From contig JARXPE010000010.1 of assembly GCA_029887795.1 (NCBI GenBank), positions 1 through 45,023 of the forward strand: a DNA stretch of 45,023 nucleotides. Reading direction: 5' to 3'. The DNA is from Thermoproteota archaeon. GTDB lineage: Archaea > Thermoproteota > Methanomethylicia > Methanomethylicales > Methanomethylicaceae. Under the pieces are notes generated by a model that was given only the letters and a program-made list of their open reading frames with translations, ran no database searches and was not told the origin of the DNA. Positions 1 to 7,669 of this stretch are shown piece after piece. The translations under genes were made by a program, and so were the position numbers. The stretch's first letter is position 1, and the number at the start of each line of letters is the position of its first letter.

Positions 1-249
1 ATGTTAAAGGACTTATCCACGAGGAGGCAATTCGCCACCCTGATAACAAGCGATGTGACTAGCCAGCCGGAGGAAAACGAGATTCAACCAGTCGCTGCCC
101 AAATCCTTACATATTGGTGCGATCGGATAATCCGCCTAGAAAGACTGCGGAGCGAAGTAAGGCGGGCAATCATTATAAAACCCCCTCCAGCAAAGGATTG
201 CGTCCTCAGGATCAGCTCGGAGGGAATTACCGGATTAAGCGGGGCATAA
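1..249 (+). CDS. C-terminal fragment of a RadB/RecA-like ATPase (5' end outside window)
   Basis: The window opens inside a reading frame that stops at 247-249. The visible 82 residues include a strand that reads like the late RecA-core region (FATLITSDVTSQ), a proline/glutamine stretch (EIQPVAAQIL), then WCDRIIRLERL followed by a basic RRAIIIK and a short RIS-EGI tail. In archaeal RadB and KaiC-like ATPases the core ends in the same order: an asparagine/aspartate strand, a loop that drops out the substrate, a 'W-D-IIRLEK' strand, then a charged hairpin. RadB is a recombinase paralog thought to modulate RadA. The ATG at position 1 is probably internal, because Walker A and B must lie upstream. 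carS follows after two bases. The family call rests on the tail alone, so RadB versus another RecA-superfamily protein is open. Confidence 0.5.
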   Translation: MLKDLSTRRQFATLITSDVTSQPEENEIQPVAAQILTYWCDRIIRLERLRSEVRRAIIIKPPPAKDCVLRISSEGITGLSGA

Positions 250-251
250 CA

Positions 252-734
252 ATGGTCGATCTCTTTAACCTTGTCCTCTCATCCTTCATACTGATCTCTC
301 CTGCCTATGTCGCAAACTCAATTCCAGTAATACTGAAAGGTAAAAAACCAATAGACCGAGGTAAGACCTTTATCGATGGTAGGAGGGTTTTCGGGGACGG
401 CAAAACAATAGAGGGTTTTCTTTCTGGTCTATTCTGTGGAACTCTCCTAGGAGCGGCATTTGGTTATCCTCTTCACTCCTTTCTTCTATCCCTAGGGGCG
501 TTAATCGGGGACCTCATTGGAGCATTTATCAAGAGACGGCTAGGTATGCCAAGGGGTCATCCTGCACCCATACTCGATCAGCTAGACTTCGTAGTTGGTG
601 CCTTGGCCTTCATATCTATAATATATCCAGTAACGCTTGAGCAATTCCTTTTTCTTGTTCTAGTTACCCCGCCGATTCATCTAATCGCAAACTTCATTGC
701 TTACTTATTAAAGCTAAAATCCCATCCTTGGTAG
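252..734 (+). CDS. carS: CDP-archaeol synthase (CTP:archaetidyl transferase)
   Basis: A 160-residue integral membrane enzyme that activates unsaturated archaetidic acid with CTP to give CDP-archaeol, the branch point to archaeal phospholipid head groups. The family signature is clear: a cytosolic loop with DRGKTFIDGRRVFGDGKTIEG (about residues 33-53), then GDLIGAFIKRRLGMPRGHPA and a following ILDQLDF, the positions that bind nucleotide and metal in this family (DUF46, related to bacterial CdsA). Four to five hydrophobic segments surround these loops. I chose the ATG at 252, two bases after the previous stop; an upstream extension to 114 lies inside the previous gene and has no membrane-protein character. 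Length fits the family. The short intergenic distance suggests co-transcription with the RadB-like gene. Confidence 0.93.
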   Translation: MVDLFNLVLSSFILISPAYVANSIPVILKGKKPIDRGKTFIDGRRVFGDGKTIEGFLSGLFCGTLLGAAFGYPLHSFLLSLGALIGDLIGAFIKRRLGMPRGHPAPILDQLDFVVGALAFISIIYPVTLEQFLFLVLVTPPIHLIANFIAYLLKLKSHPW

Positions 735-785
735 CTTTCTTGCATTGAATGGCATATGTTAATGACTCGACCCCTGTAAACACCC

Positions 786-1136
786 TCAATGGAACTTTGC
801 CCAAAGCAAATATTCCATGAGCCCCAAGGATATCAGCACTAAGACAACTGCAATCAAATACTTCATCCTAGCGCCGCTTAAATCGAAAGTCTTCCTCAAC
901 GCCTCTTCTAAGAAGATAAACCCTGCGACCCCTATAAGTGTCAAGAAGAACGACGCAAAGAATTCTGTAGAGGTCTGACTCGTGCTAGACCTTGCCATAA
1001 AACTGGTCCCGGTGCCCGTTTGGACAGCTCCACCTGGCTGCATTATTATAAGATAAACCCCACCACTCGTGAGGAATATCATGAACAACGTCCCCAAGAC
1101 TGCCAAAACCTTTCTGTTGAAGAGACTCTCGAACAC
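786..1136 (-). CDS. Small three-pass membrane protein, unknown function
   Basis: About 116 residues with three hydrophobic segments: one near the N terminus (about 10-30), then a Ser/Thr/Gly-rich polar loop of some 30 residues (GGAVQTGTGTSF and onward), then two more segments separated by a short basic stretch (RKTFDLSGARMK). I do not recognise the family. Two GTG codons can start it: one at 1143-1145, and one at 1134-1136 that has GGTGA five bases upstream; I prefer the second. The gene is convergent with carS (51 bases between stops) and divergent from coaBC, so it has its own promoter in the AT-rich gap 1137-1300. The loop is probably outside the cell if the N terminus is inside. Confidence 0.6.
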   Translation of the reverse strand: MFESLFNRKVLAVLGTLFMIFLTSGGVYLIIMQPGGAVQTGTGTSFMARSSTSQTSTEFFASFFLTLIGVAGFIFLEEALRKTFDLSGARMKYLIAVVLVLISLGLMEYLLWAKFH

Positions 1137-1300
1137 TAGGTTCACCTGACTATGCTTCTATCATCTTTCCTTCCTTTCCTTTATTATTTTAACGGTCCTT
1201 ATTATATGTAATGTATGTATAAAATTTGAAAAACACATTTTATGCTTTTTACTAACATAAATTACATAAGTCTCGGTTCATTCTTCAAAATTGAATTGAT
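1137..1300. promoter_or_regulatory. Divergent intergenic region with AT-rich promoters
   Basis: A 164-base AT-rich gap between two diverging genes. It holds several A/T runs compatible with archaeal TATA boxes (for example around 1203-1224 and 1246-1256) but no single box stands out and no inverted repeat is obvious. It should carry the promoter of the CoA operon on one strand and of the small membrane protein on the other. Confidence 0.45.
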
Positions 1301-2530
1301 ATGACTCATCCCTCAAAAGACATAATGTTTACAAAGAGCAGGCTGCTCGAAGGGAAAAAGATCGCACTATGTGTTTGTGGCAGTGTTGCAGCCATAAAAG
1401 CGCCCGAACTCGCCAGAGAGTTGATGCGGAATGGGGCAGAGGTCTTCGCCGTAATGTCGCCGTCATCTCAAAAATTGATATCTCCCAGCCTATTGGAATG
1501 GGCGACAGGAAACCCCGTGGTTACCGAACTTACAGGTAAAATTGAACATGTGCTTTTGGGGCGCAAGGGTGGGGTAGACCTTGTCCTGATAGCCCCTGCC
1601 ACCGCAAACACCATTGGCAAGATAGCGGCCGGAATAGACGACACCCCAGTCACATCTTTAGCAACAACCGCAATAGGCTCTGGGATCCCCCTGATGATTC
1701 TACCAGCGATGCACGGCAGCATGTACCGCCACCCTCTTGTGTCAGAGAACCTTAAGAAGCTCTCATCTTTAGGTATAAAGGTCATTTCGCCAGATGTGGT
1801 TGAAGACAAGGCAAAATTCCCTGAAATATCTGTGATTGTTGAGGAGGTTGTGGCAGCCCTCTCCAAAAAGGACATGGCTGGAATTTCTGTCATAGTGACT
1901 GCAGGTCCTACAAGGTCCTATATGGACTCCATCCGGTACCTCACAAACTCAAGTTCTGGAAAGATGGGTTACGCGTTTGCTTATGAGGCCGCAGCGAGGG
2001 GCGCAAGGGTCACCCTCATATCTGGTCCCACAGATCTCCAGCCCCCAAAGAGTGTCAGTGTAATTCCCGTTAAGACGACAGAAGAGATGCTAGAGGCTGT
2101 TAATGAAGTTCTTTCCCAAGAAAAACACGACCTTTTTATAATGGCTGCCGCCCCGCTCGACTTTACAATTGTTGAAAGATTTGAAGGAAAGATCTCGAGC
2201 TCCTCCCAACTAACGCTAACATTGAAGCCCTTGCCGAAGGTAGTTGATGCTGCGCGGGCAAAATCCAAAGAGCTGTTCATAATTGGTTTCAAGGCAGAAT
2301 ATGGGTTACCGCGTGAGGAGCTCGTCTCAAGAGCGAGGCGTAGGCTCCTAGAATCTGGCATGGATCTGATAGTTGCGAACGACCTGTCCAGTCCAGTGAC
2401 TGGATTTATGGCGGATACCGACGAAGTATATGTGGTCGATGAAAAAGGTTTGGTCATTCACATACCGCTTTCCCAAAAGCGGGAGATCGCAAGAAGGGTG
2501 CTCGACTTATATCTACAGAGGAGAGGATGA
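1301..2530 (+). CDS. coaBC: Bifunctional phosphopantothenoylcysteine decarboxylase / phosphopantothenate-cysteine ligase
   Basis: A 409-residue fusion that joins cysteine to 4'-phosphopantothenate (CoaB) and decarboxylates the product to 4'-phosphopantetheine (CoaC). The N-terminal flavoprotein domain (about 15-190) shows ALCVCGSVAAIKAPELAR at 22-39, the active-site histidine in IEH at 81-83, LIAPATANTIGKIAAGI at 96-112 and PAMHGSMYRHPLVSENL at 135-151, the substrate clamp. The C-terminal Rossmann-like ligase domain (about 195-405) shows VTAGPTRSYMDSIRYLTN followed by SSSGKMG at 217-223, the CTP/phosphopantothenate site, and AAAPLDF. An ATG at 1325 (residue 9) is an alternative start. Pantoate kinase begins one base after its stop, so it heads the CoA operon. 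Confidence 0.95.
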   Translation: MTHPSKDIMFTKSRLLEGKKIALCVCGSVAAIKAPELARELMRNGAEVFAVMSPSSQKLISPSLLEWATGNPVVTELTGKIEHVLLGRKGGVDLVLIAPATANTIGKIAAGIDDTPVTSLATTAIGSGIPLMILPAMHGSMYRHPLVSENLKKLSSLGIKVISPDVVEDKAKFPEISVIVEEVVAALSKKDMAGISVIVTAGPTRSYMDSIRYLTNSSSGKMGYAFAYEAAARGARVTLISGPTDLQPPKSVSVIPVKTTEEMLEAVNEVLSQEKHDLFIMAAAPLDFTIVERFEGKISSSSQLTLTLKPLPKVVDAARAKSKELFIIGFKAEYGLPREELVSRARRRLLESGMDLIVANDLSSPVTGFMADTDEVYVVDEKGLVIHIPLSQKREIARRVLDLYLQRRG

Positions 2531-2531
2531 A

Positions 2532-3503
2532 ATGGAGACACAAGCGTATTTACAAAATGAATCATTACTAAGTTCAAACATACACTTCGGGGAAGCATAC
2601 GCCCCTGGACATATTACTGGATTTTTCACCATTCATCTCTCTGAAGATCCTATATTCACTGGCTCCAAAGGTGCTGGTATATGTTTGGAGGCTGGTGTAA
2701 ACACTCGGGTAACCATCAGGAAGAGCGACAAGGCCGAGTTCACAATGCTCTGGAACGGTATGCCCCTCAGCAACTCTAAAGTCTCCATGTCTGTCCTTCG
2801 AAGGTTCTTTGGCCCGAACGCAAAACTATCAGTCGTAGCAGAGCAAAGATCTCTTCTACCCCTAAATTACGGCTATGGAGTAAGCGGGGCATCTGCCCTC
2901 AGCCTTGCCTTGGCTTTGAACAAAGCTCTAGGCTCCCCTATGCCAAGAGATAAGGTTGGGGAGATCGCCCACTTAGCAGAAGTTGAGAACCTCACTGGAC
3001 TTGGGGACGTGTCTGCCCAAATGGTTGGTGGGTTCGAGATCAGGCTTGTTCCTGGAGCTCCCACAGTGGGAAGGGTTCAAAGATTGCATAATGGTGAAGA
3101 ATTTCTGATAATCACAACCCCAGTCAAGCCCATATCAACAAATAAGATGATCTCGGATCACTTTGCCAAGATAAACGAACAAGGCGAACTAGCGATGTCA
3201 TACTTCATGAAATCTCCAACTATGGAATCCCTCATAAACCTTTCAAGGGTCTTCTGGGAGAAAATATGGTCAATCGATATGGAAATGGCAAAAGTATTGA
3301 AAAAGTACGAGTCGCTCGGAATAAAGCTCGTTTCGCTCAAAAAAGGTCTTGTTTACGGTCTAATTCATGAGGATGATTTCGACAAGATTCTCGGGGGGGT
3401 CTCTAAGGAACCAACCAGAAGGGACCTCCCTCTTCTAATACATGAAGCTTCGAGCGGCCTGCCGATAATTATCACCAAAATATCCTCTGGAGGTGCCCAA
3501 TGA
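2532..3503 (+). CDS. Pantoate kinase (GHMP superfamily)
   Basis: A 323-residue GHMP kinase that phosphorylates pantoate to 4-phosphopantoate, the archaeal replacement for pantothenate kinase. Diagnostic motifs are YAPGHITGFF at 23-32 with GSKGAG at 44-49, and the phosphate-binding loop GYGVSGASALSLALALN at 114-130. The ATG at 2532 follows the coaBC stop by one base; a longer frame upstream only overlaps coaBC in another frame. About 20 residues precede the first conserved motif, slightly more than usual. It overlaps the next gene by the ATGA at 3500-3503. In archaea that lack bacterial PanK and PanC, this kinase and the next enzyme together convert pantoate and beta-alanine to 4'-phosphopantothenate, which feeds CoaBC encoded just upstream. 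So three consecutive steps sit in one operon. Confidence 0.92.
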   Translation: METQAYLQNESLLSSNIHFGEAYAPGHITGFFTIHLSEDPIFTGSKGAGICLEAGVNTRVTIRKSDKAEFTMLWNGMPLSNSKVSMSVLRRFFGPNAKLSVVAEQRSLLPLNYGYGVSGASALSLALALNKALGSPMPRDKVGEIAHLAEVENLTGLGDVSAQMVGGFEIRLVPGAPTVGRVQRLHNGEEFLIITTPVKPISTNKMISDHFAKINEQGELAMSYFMKSPTMESLINLSRVFWEKIWSIDMEMAKVLKKYESLGIKLVSLKKGLVYGLIHEDDFDKILGGVSKEPTRRDLPLLIHEASSGLPIIITKISSGGAQ

Positions 3504-4282
3504 TGGGAATCCATTTGAAAATACCAAGAAATCACGTAAGAGCGCACTCCCTCAAAAAGAGAGAGGCTATTATCAGAGCAGAGGAGAAAGGGATACTCGC
3601 AAAGGCTGGGCTGATTGCTCATGGCAGGGGAGAAGCTTTTGACTATCTAATTGGAGAAACGACCATACCTCCTGCAATATTTGCAACCAAGGCCGCAGTT
3701 GCCTCTCTACTCTTAGCAACCCGCCCCGTCATATCAGTAAATGGAAATGTCGCTGCTCTAGTTCCGAGGGAAATAGTCCGTCTATCTAAAGCCATTAAAG
3801 CTCCCCTTGAAGTAAACCTCTTCTTCAGGACGAGGAAGAGAGAGGAAGCCATAAAGTCGGTCCTACTAAAGGCTGGGGCTGAGGAGATCTTGGGCGTCGG
3901 GAAGAATGCTAGTGCAACAATTCCGGAGCTGTTCAGCGAGAGAAGGCGCGTCGACCCTCGTGGGATCTACTCGGCCGATGTGGTGCTTGTGCCGTTAGAG
4001 GATGGCGATAGGACTATGGCTTTGAAGAGGATGGGGAAGTTCGTAATAACAATTGACTTGAACCCATTGTCGAGAACGGCTCAGAGTGCAGATATAACTA
4101 TAGTTGACGACATCGTACGCGCCGTACCAAACATGATAAAAGCCTACAAAGAGCTTAAGGATCTTCCTAGGGAGGAGTTAGCTTCGTTGCTGGCGAGGTT
4201 TGATAACAGGAAGAACCTCTCTGAAGTCATCCTCTACATAAGAGATCGCCTTACAATTCTAAGCGAGGATGTTCATCTGTGA
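3500..4282 (+). CDS. 4-phosphopantoate-beta-alanine ligase (phosphopantothenate synthetase)
   Basis: A 260-residue enzyme that uses ATP to condense 4-phosphopantoate with beta-alanine, giving 4'-phosphopantothenate. It belongs to the archaeal family once called DUF137. Recognisable stretches are the N-terminal IPRNHVRAHSLKKREAI, the HGRGEAFDYLIGE block at 41-53, SVNGNVAALVP near 79-89, and the C-terminal TIDLNPLSRTAQSADITIVD, which matches the family's conserved asparagine/serine/aspartate-rich nucleotide site. Length is typical. The start overlaps the pantoate kinase stop (ATGA), and its own stop overlaps the GTG of the next gene (GTGA at 4279-4282), strong signs of translational coupling in a four-gene operon. 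No bacterial PanC or PanK homolog is in view, as expected. Confidence 0.92.
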   Translation: MMGIHLKIPRNHVRAHSLKKREAIIRAEEKGILAKAGLIAHGRGEAFDYLIGETTIPPAIFATKAAVASLLLATRPVISVNGNVAALVPREIVRLSKAIKAPLEVNLFFRTRKREEAIKSVLLKAGAEEILGVGKNASATIPELFSERRRVDPRGIYSADVVLVPLEDGDRTMALKRMGKFVITIDLNPLSRTAQSADITIVDDIVRAVPNMIKAYKELKDLPREELASLLARFDNRKNLSEVILYIRDRLTILSEDVHL

Positions 4283-4884
4283 GCCTTTATCGAAGCCGTG
4301 CATCGTTCCTTTCGTACATAGCAGTATTGGGTGCTCTATCAATAATTATGAGCTCAATAAAGGTTTCATTCCCGCTCGGAAACCCTAACTTGGGCTCAAC
4401 CCCCGTCTCACTCTCAGCAGTCCTCTCTGGAGGTTTTGCTGGTTTTCTAGTCGGAATAATAAAAGGTCTGGGCGTATCACTATGGACTGGTCAAGCAATC
4501 TTAGAGATCCCTGCAGGGATAGGCGACGGCATAATGGCCGTCTTCACCAACGCTCTATCCAAGAGGATGCGCCCCTTGTACGCAGTCATATTGGGTCAGA
4601 TCTCTCGCTATATTTTCACGTCTGGCATGATCGCTTTGGTCTTGGGCACGGCCGCCACCCTTTCCCCAACACTCCTTGGCGCATACGCGATATTTTCAAA
4701 AATTACCTCATCATCAGCTTACGCGTCGCCTGAATGGATCCCCTTACTCATATCAAACATCGGACTGGTGTGGGTCGCGATGCTTCCAGCGATAACCGCA
4801 TCGATTGTGGCAAATGCTGCGCTCTCGGCTGCAGTTGTTTTGGGTCTTAAAAAATTGGCACCATCATCTCTAAAGAAGGTTTAA
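4279..4884 (+). CDS. ECF transporter substrate-binding (S) component
   Basis: A 201-residue hydrophobic protein with about six membrane segments and the look of the ECF S-component family: an N-terminal segment followed by a loop with PLGNPNLGSTPVSLSAVLSG, then GFLVGIIKGLGVSLWTGQAI and an aspartate/glycine turn GIGDGIMAVFTNAL. S-components bind a vitamin or precursor in the membrane and dock on a shared energising module (EcfT plus two ATPases), which is not encoded nearby. The GTG at 4279 overlaps the previous stop, so it is in the CoA operon. Placement suggests a substrate linked to CoA synthesis, but the sequence alone does not tell which. A shorter start at an internal ATG (about residue 24) would cut the first membrane segment and is unlikely. 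Confidence 0.8.
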   Translation: MSLYRSRASFLSYIAVLGALSIIMSSIKVSFPLGNPNLGSTPVSLSAVLSGGFAGFLVGIIKGLGVSLWTGQAILEIPAGIGDGIMAVFTNALSKRMRPLYAVILGQISRYIFTSGMIALVLGTAATLSPTLLGAYAIFSKITSSSAYASPEWIPLLISNIGLVWVAMLPAITASIVANAALSAAVVLGLKKLAPSSLKKV

Positions 4885-4900
4885 ATCCAAGCCATGAGTC

Positions 4901-4906
4901 TATATA
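4901..4906 (+). promoter_or_regulatory. TATA box for the radical SAM gene
   Basis: A TATATA lies about 33 bases before the TTG start at 4937, which predicts a transcript start near 4930 and a very short leader. A second AT box (TTTAAAT, about 4880-4886) sits just upstream. Confidence 0.5.
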
Positions 4907-4936
4907 CTTGCTCAAAAAATTTTAGGGGTCTTTGCC

Positions 4937-6406
4937 TTGGAGACTGTAACTTCTATCCAGCTCCTAAGGCAGTTTGTTGAGGCTCCTGGCGCGCGTGCAT
5001 TACTGAAGGGACTTTCGTCATACTGCAATAAAGACCAAAAATCAAGACTGGAGGTTGCACTGGAGCTATACTTGGGTCTGAGGGATGACGCCTGCCTGAA
5101 GTGCCGGTTGGCAGAGAAGTCGGTCTCTGCCCTCTTAAAGGTTGGAGGCAATGCGTTTGGTGCTACCGAGGAGGCGATGAAGTCGAAGTTCAAGGATCCA
5201 TACTGGCGGAGGGGGCTAATGAGTGTAATAAAGGGACTGGCTCTCTTCGGCTTCACAAAGCCCTTTGTCCCTGGCGCGCCATTCCAGGTCGTTTGGAATA
5301 TAACCTACAACTGTAACCTAAGGTGCAGACATTGCTACGCCGACGCTGGCGGCTCTAACTACTATGAGATGGGGACCGAAGAGGCAAAGAGTTGCATAGA
5401 CAAGCTGGCAAAGTGGGGTGTTGTAATACTTGCCTTCTCGGGCGGAGAACCCCTCATACGCAGGGATATTCTGGACTTGGTGAAACATTCTAATGGACAC
5501 GGTATATATACAGCCATAGCCACAAATGGCGTCCTGCTAACCAAAGAGCGGTGCAGAGAACTCAGGTCGGCAGGCGTAGAGTACCTTCAGATAAGCCTCG
5601 ATGGTGCGACCCCTGAGACTCACGACACATTCCGCGGCGTCCCTGGCATGTTCGAAAGAACGGTTCAGGGCATAAAGAACGCGGTGGCGGAGGGCTTTTT
5701 CGTAAACGTCGCCACAACGGTTACACACTACAACCTCAAGGAAGTCCCACAAATAATAGATTTGTGCGAGTCTCTGGGCGTAAAGTGGTTCATGATGTAC
5801 AACTTTATACCCACTGGGAGGGGTCGCTTCATTATATCCAACGATCTGTCGCCCCAAGAAAGAGAGGAATTGCTTAAATTCCTCTGGGAAAAACTCAAAA
5901 ACAGCAAGGTGAGCGTACTGTCCACAGCTCCGCAGTTCGCTAGGGTTGCCCTCCAGACCGAGGGGGTTGGCTGCTCCAAAGTCCCCACACACTTCCTGAA
6001 TAGCGACCTTCCGGACAAGCTCAAATCTCTTTCAGACTTCATTGGCGGATGCGGGGCTGGGCGCTTCTACATAGCAATGAACCCTAATGGGGATATTACT
6101 CCTTGCGTATACTTCCCCATGGTCGTTGGAAATATTTTCAAGGACGACTTGGAGGCACTTTGGACCGATCTGAGGGAATTCAAAGAGCTCAGGATGCGTG
6201 ACACGCTCAAGGAACATTGCGGCGTCTGCGAGTATCGATACGTGTGCGGAGGGTGCAGGGCAAGGGCTTATTGTTACTCTGGGGACTATAACTCGCCTGA
6301 CCCTGGCTGCGTCCTCAACAAGGAGTTTTACAATGGACTGTTAAATAAGTACCAATTAGCTTATTCCAATAAAAATTTAGAAAGCCTTAAAGAAAAAGTT
6401 TATTAG
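4937..6406 (+). CDS. Radical SAM protein with SPASM domain
   Basis: 489 residues. The radical SAM core starts at about 115 with the cluster motif CNLRCRHC (Cys126, Cys130, Cys133), followed by the SAM-binding FSGGEPLIRRDI, the strand TAIATNGVLL and LQISLDGATPETHD. The C-terminal SPASM domain is complete in cysteines: GGCGAGRFY, ITPCVYFP, then CGVCEYRYVCGGCRARAYC and a last cysteine in DPGC, enough for two auxiliary 4Fe-4S clusters. Ahead of the core is a 110-residue helical N-terminal region with its own CLKC pair (Cys53, Cys56). Relatives modify peptides or decarboxylate tetrapyrroles (the AhbD/NirJ group has a similar CNLRC-HCYADA motif). No precursor peptide or haem gene adjoins it. TTG at 4937 gives the only start with a plausible promoter. 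Function is open. Confidence 0.85.
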   Translation: METVTSIQLLRQFVEAPGARALLKGLSSYCNKDQKSRLEVALELYLGLRDDACLKCRLAEKSVSALLKVGGNAFGATEEAMKSKFKDPYWRRGLMSVIKGLALFGFTKPFVPGAPFQVVWNITYNCNLRCRHCYADAGGSNYYEMGTEEAKSCIDKLAKWGVVILAFSGGEPLIRRDILDLVKHSNGHGIYTAIATNGVLLTKERCRELRSAGVEYLQISLDGATPETHDTFRGVPGMFERTVQGIKNAVAEGFFVNVATTVTHYNLKEVPQIIDLCESLGVKWFMMYNFIPTGRGRFIISNDLSPQEREELLKFLWEKLKNSKVSVLSTAPQFARVALQTEGVGCSKVPTHFLNSDLPDKLKSLSDFIGGCGAGRFYIAMNPNGDITPCVYFPMVVGNIFKDDLEALWTDLREFKELRMRDTLKEHCGVCEYRYVCGGCRARAYCYSGDYNSPDPGCVLNKEFYNGLLNKYQLAYSNKNLESLKEKVY

Positions 6407-6463
6407 ATAAGCCTATCACCCTTTTTTCCTGAAAAAATAAAAAAATTTTAGAGGGACAGGATT

Positions 6464-7669
6464 TTGGTAAACAAAATTGTTCTTGCATATTCTGGTGGTC
6501 TTGACACCTCAGTCGCCATAAAGTGGCTACACGAGAAGTATAATGCCGATATCATAACACTCACCGTGGACTTGGGTCAGCAAGAAGATTTTAAGAGCAT
6601 AGAGGAAAAAGCGTACAGAGTGGGCGCAGTTAAACACTATACCATCGATGCCAAAGAGGAGTTCGCGAGGGACTACATCTTCCCTGCCATAAGGGCCAAT
6701 GCCATGTACGAAGAGAAATACCCCGTCTCCACCGCCTTAGGGAGACCACTCATTGCGAAAAAACTTGTCGAGGTTGCACACCGCGAGGGCGCAGACGCTG
6801 TGGCACACGGCTGCACAGGTAAGGGAAACGACCAACTGAGGATCGAGATCTCTGCAAAGGCACTGGATCCCTCCCTGACCGTCTTGGCACCTACGAGGGA
6901 CTGGGGTATGAGCAGGGATCAGGAGATAGAGTATGCCAACAAGCATGGAATTCCAGTCTCGAAGGCCGCGAAGAAGTACAGCATAGACCAGAACCTTTGG
7001 GGGAGATCCATAGAAAGCGGCCCTCTAGAGAATCCTTGGAACGCTCCAGAAGAAGATGTCTGGGAGTGGACCACTGCGCCGGAGAGGGCACCAAACGAGC
7101 CAACCCTCCTCGAGATAACCTTTAAAGATGGAGTCCCGGTCAAGGTTGATGGCAATTCCTTGGATCCCGTAGCCTTGATACAATACGTCAATAAGATAGC
7201 TGGCTTGAACGGGATTGGAAGGATAGATCATATGGAGGACAGGATAGTAGGCATAAAATCGAGGGAGACCTACGAGTGTCCAGCGGCGGTGACCATAATA
7301 GAAGCCCACAAGGATCTGGAGAAACTGGTCCTGAACAGAAGGGAGCTCTCCTTCAAGAAACTCGTTGATGACAAATGGACATTCTTGGTATATGCGGGAC
7401 TTTGGGAGGATCCATTAAGGGAAGACCTTGAAGCGTTCATCAACAAGACAAACGAGCGCGTCGAAGGCAGAGTCAGACTACGCCTATACAAGGGCTCCGC
7501 CATGGTGGTGGGAAGAGAGTCTCCATATTCTGTGTACGACTTCAAGACTGCAACTTACGACTCGTCCTCAACCTTCGATCAGTCCCTTTCAAGGGGGTTC
7601 GTACCACTCTGGGGCCTCCAGACAGTAGTATCCAGAAAAGTGATGTCAAGAAAAAGTGAGAGTCCTTGA
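6464..7669 (+). CDS. argG: Argininosuccinate synthase
   Basis: A 401-residue cytosolic ligase that joins citrulline and aspartate with ATP to form argininosuccinate. The ATP-binding P-loop YSGGLDTS is at 9-16; HGCTGKGNDQLRIE, the citrulline and aspartate site, follows at about 115-128; the SIDQNLWGRSIE block is typical of the type found in archaea and many bacteria. Start is TTG at 6464 with GAGGG and ACAGG just upstream (6451-6460). Its stop overlaps the start of argH (TTGA at 7666-7669), so the last two steps of arginine synthesis are coupled. The gap from the radical SAM gene is 57 bases and AT-rich, enough for an independent promoter. Confidence 0.97.
   Translation: MVNKIVLAYSGGLDTSVAIKWLHEKYNADIITLTVDLGQQEDFKSIEEKAYRVGAVKHYTIDAKEEFARDYIFPAIRANAMYEEKYPVSTALGRPLIAKKLVEVAHREGADAVAHGCTGKGNDQLRIEISAKALDPSLTVLAPTRDWGMSRDQEIEYANKHGIPVSKAAKKYSIDQNLWGRSIESGPLENPWNAPEEDVWEWTTAPERAPNEPTLLEITFKDGVPVKVDGNSLDPVALIQYVNKIAGLNGIGRIDHMEDRIVGIKSRETYECPAAVTIIEAHKDLEKLVLNRRELSFKKLVDDKWTFLVYAGLWEDPLREDLEAFINKTNERVEGRVRLRLYKGSAMVVGRESPYSVYDFKTATYDSSSTFDQSLSRGFVPLWGLQTVVSRKVMSRKSESP

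Noticed and set aside
1468-2457. Long minus-strand open frames opposite coaBC
   Set aside because: Antisense shadows of a well-conserved gene; serine/threonine-rich translations without motifs.
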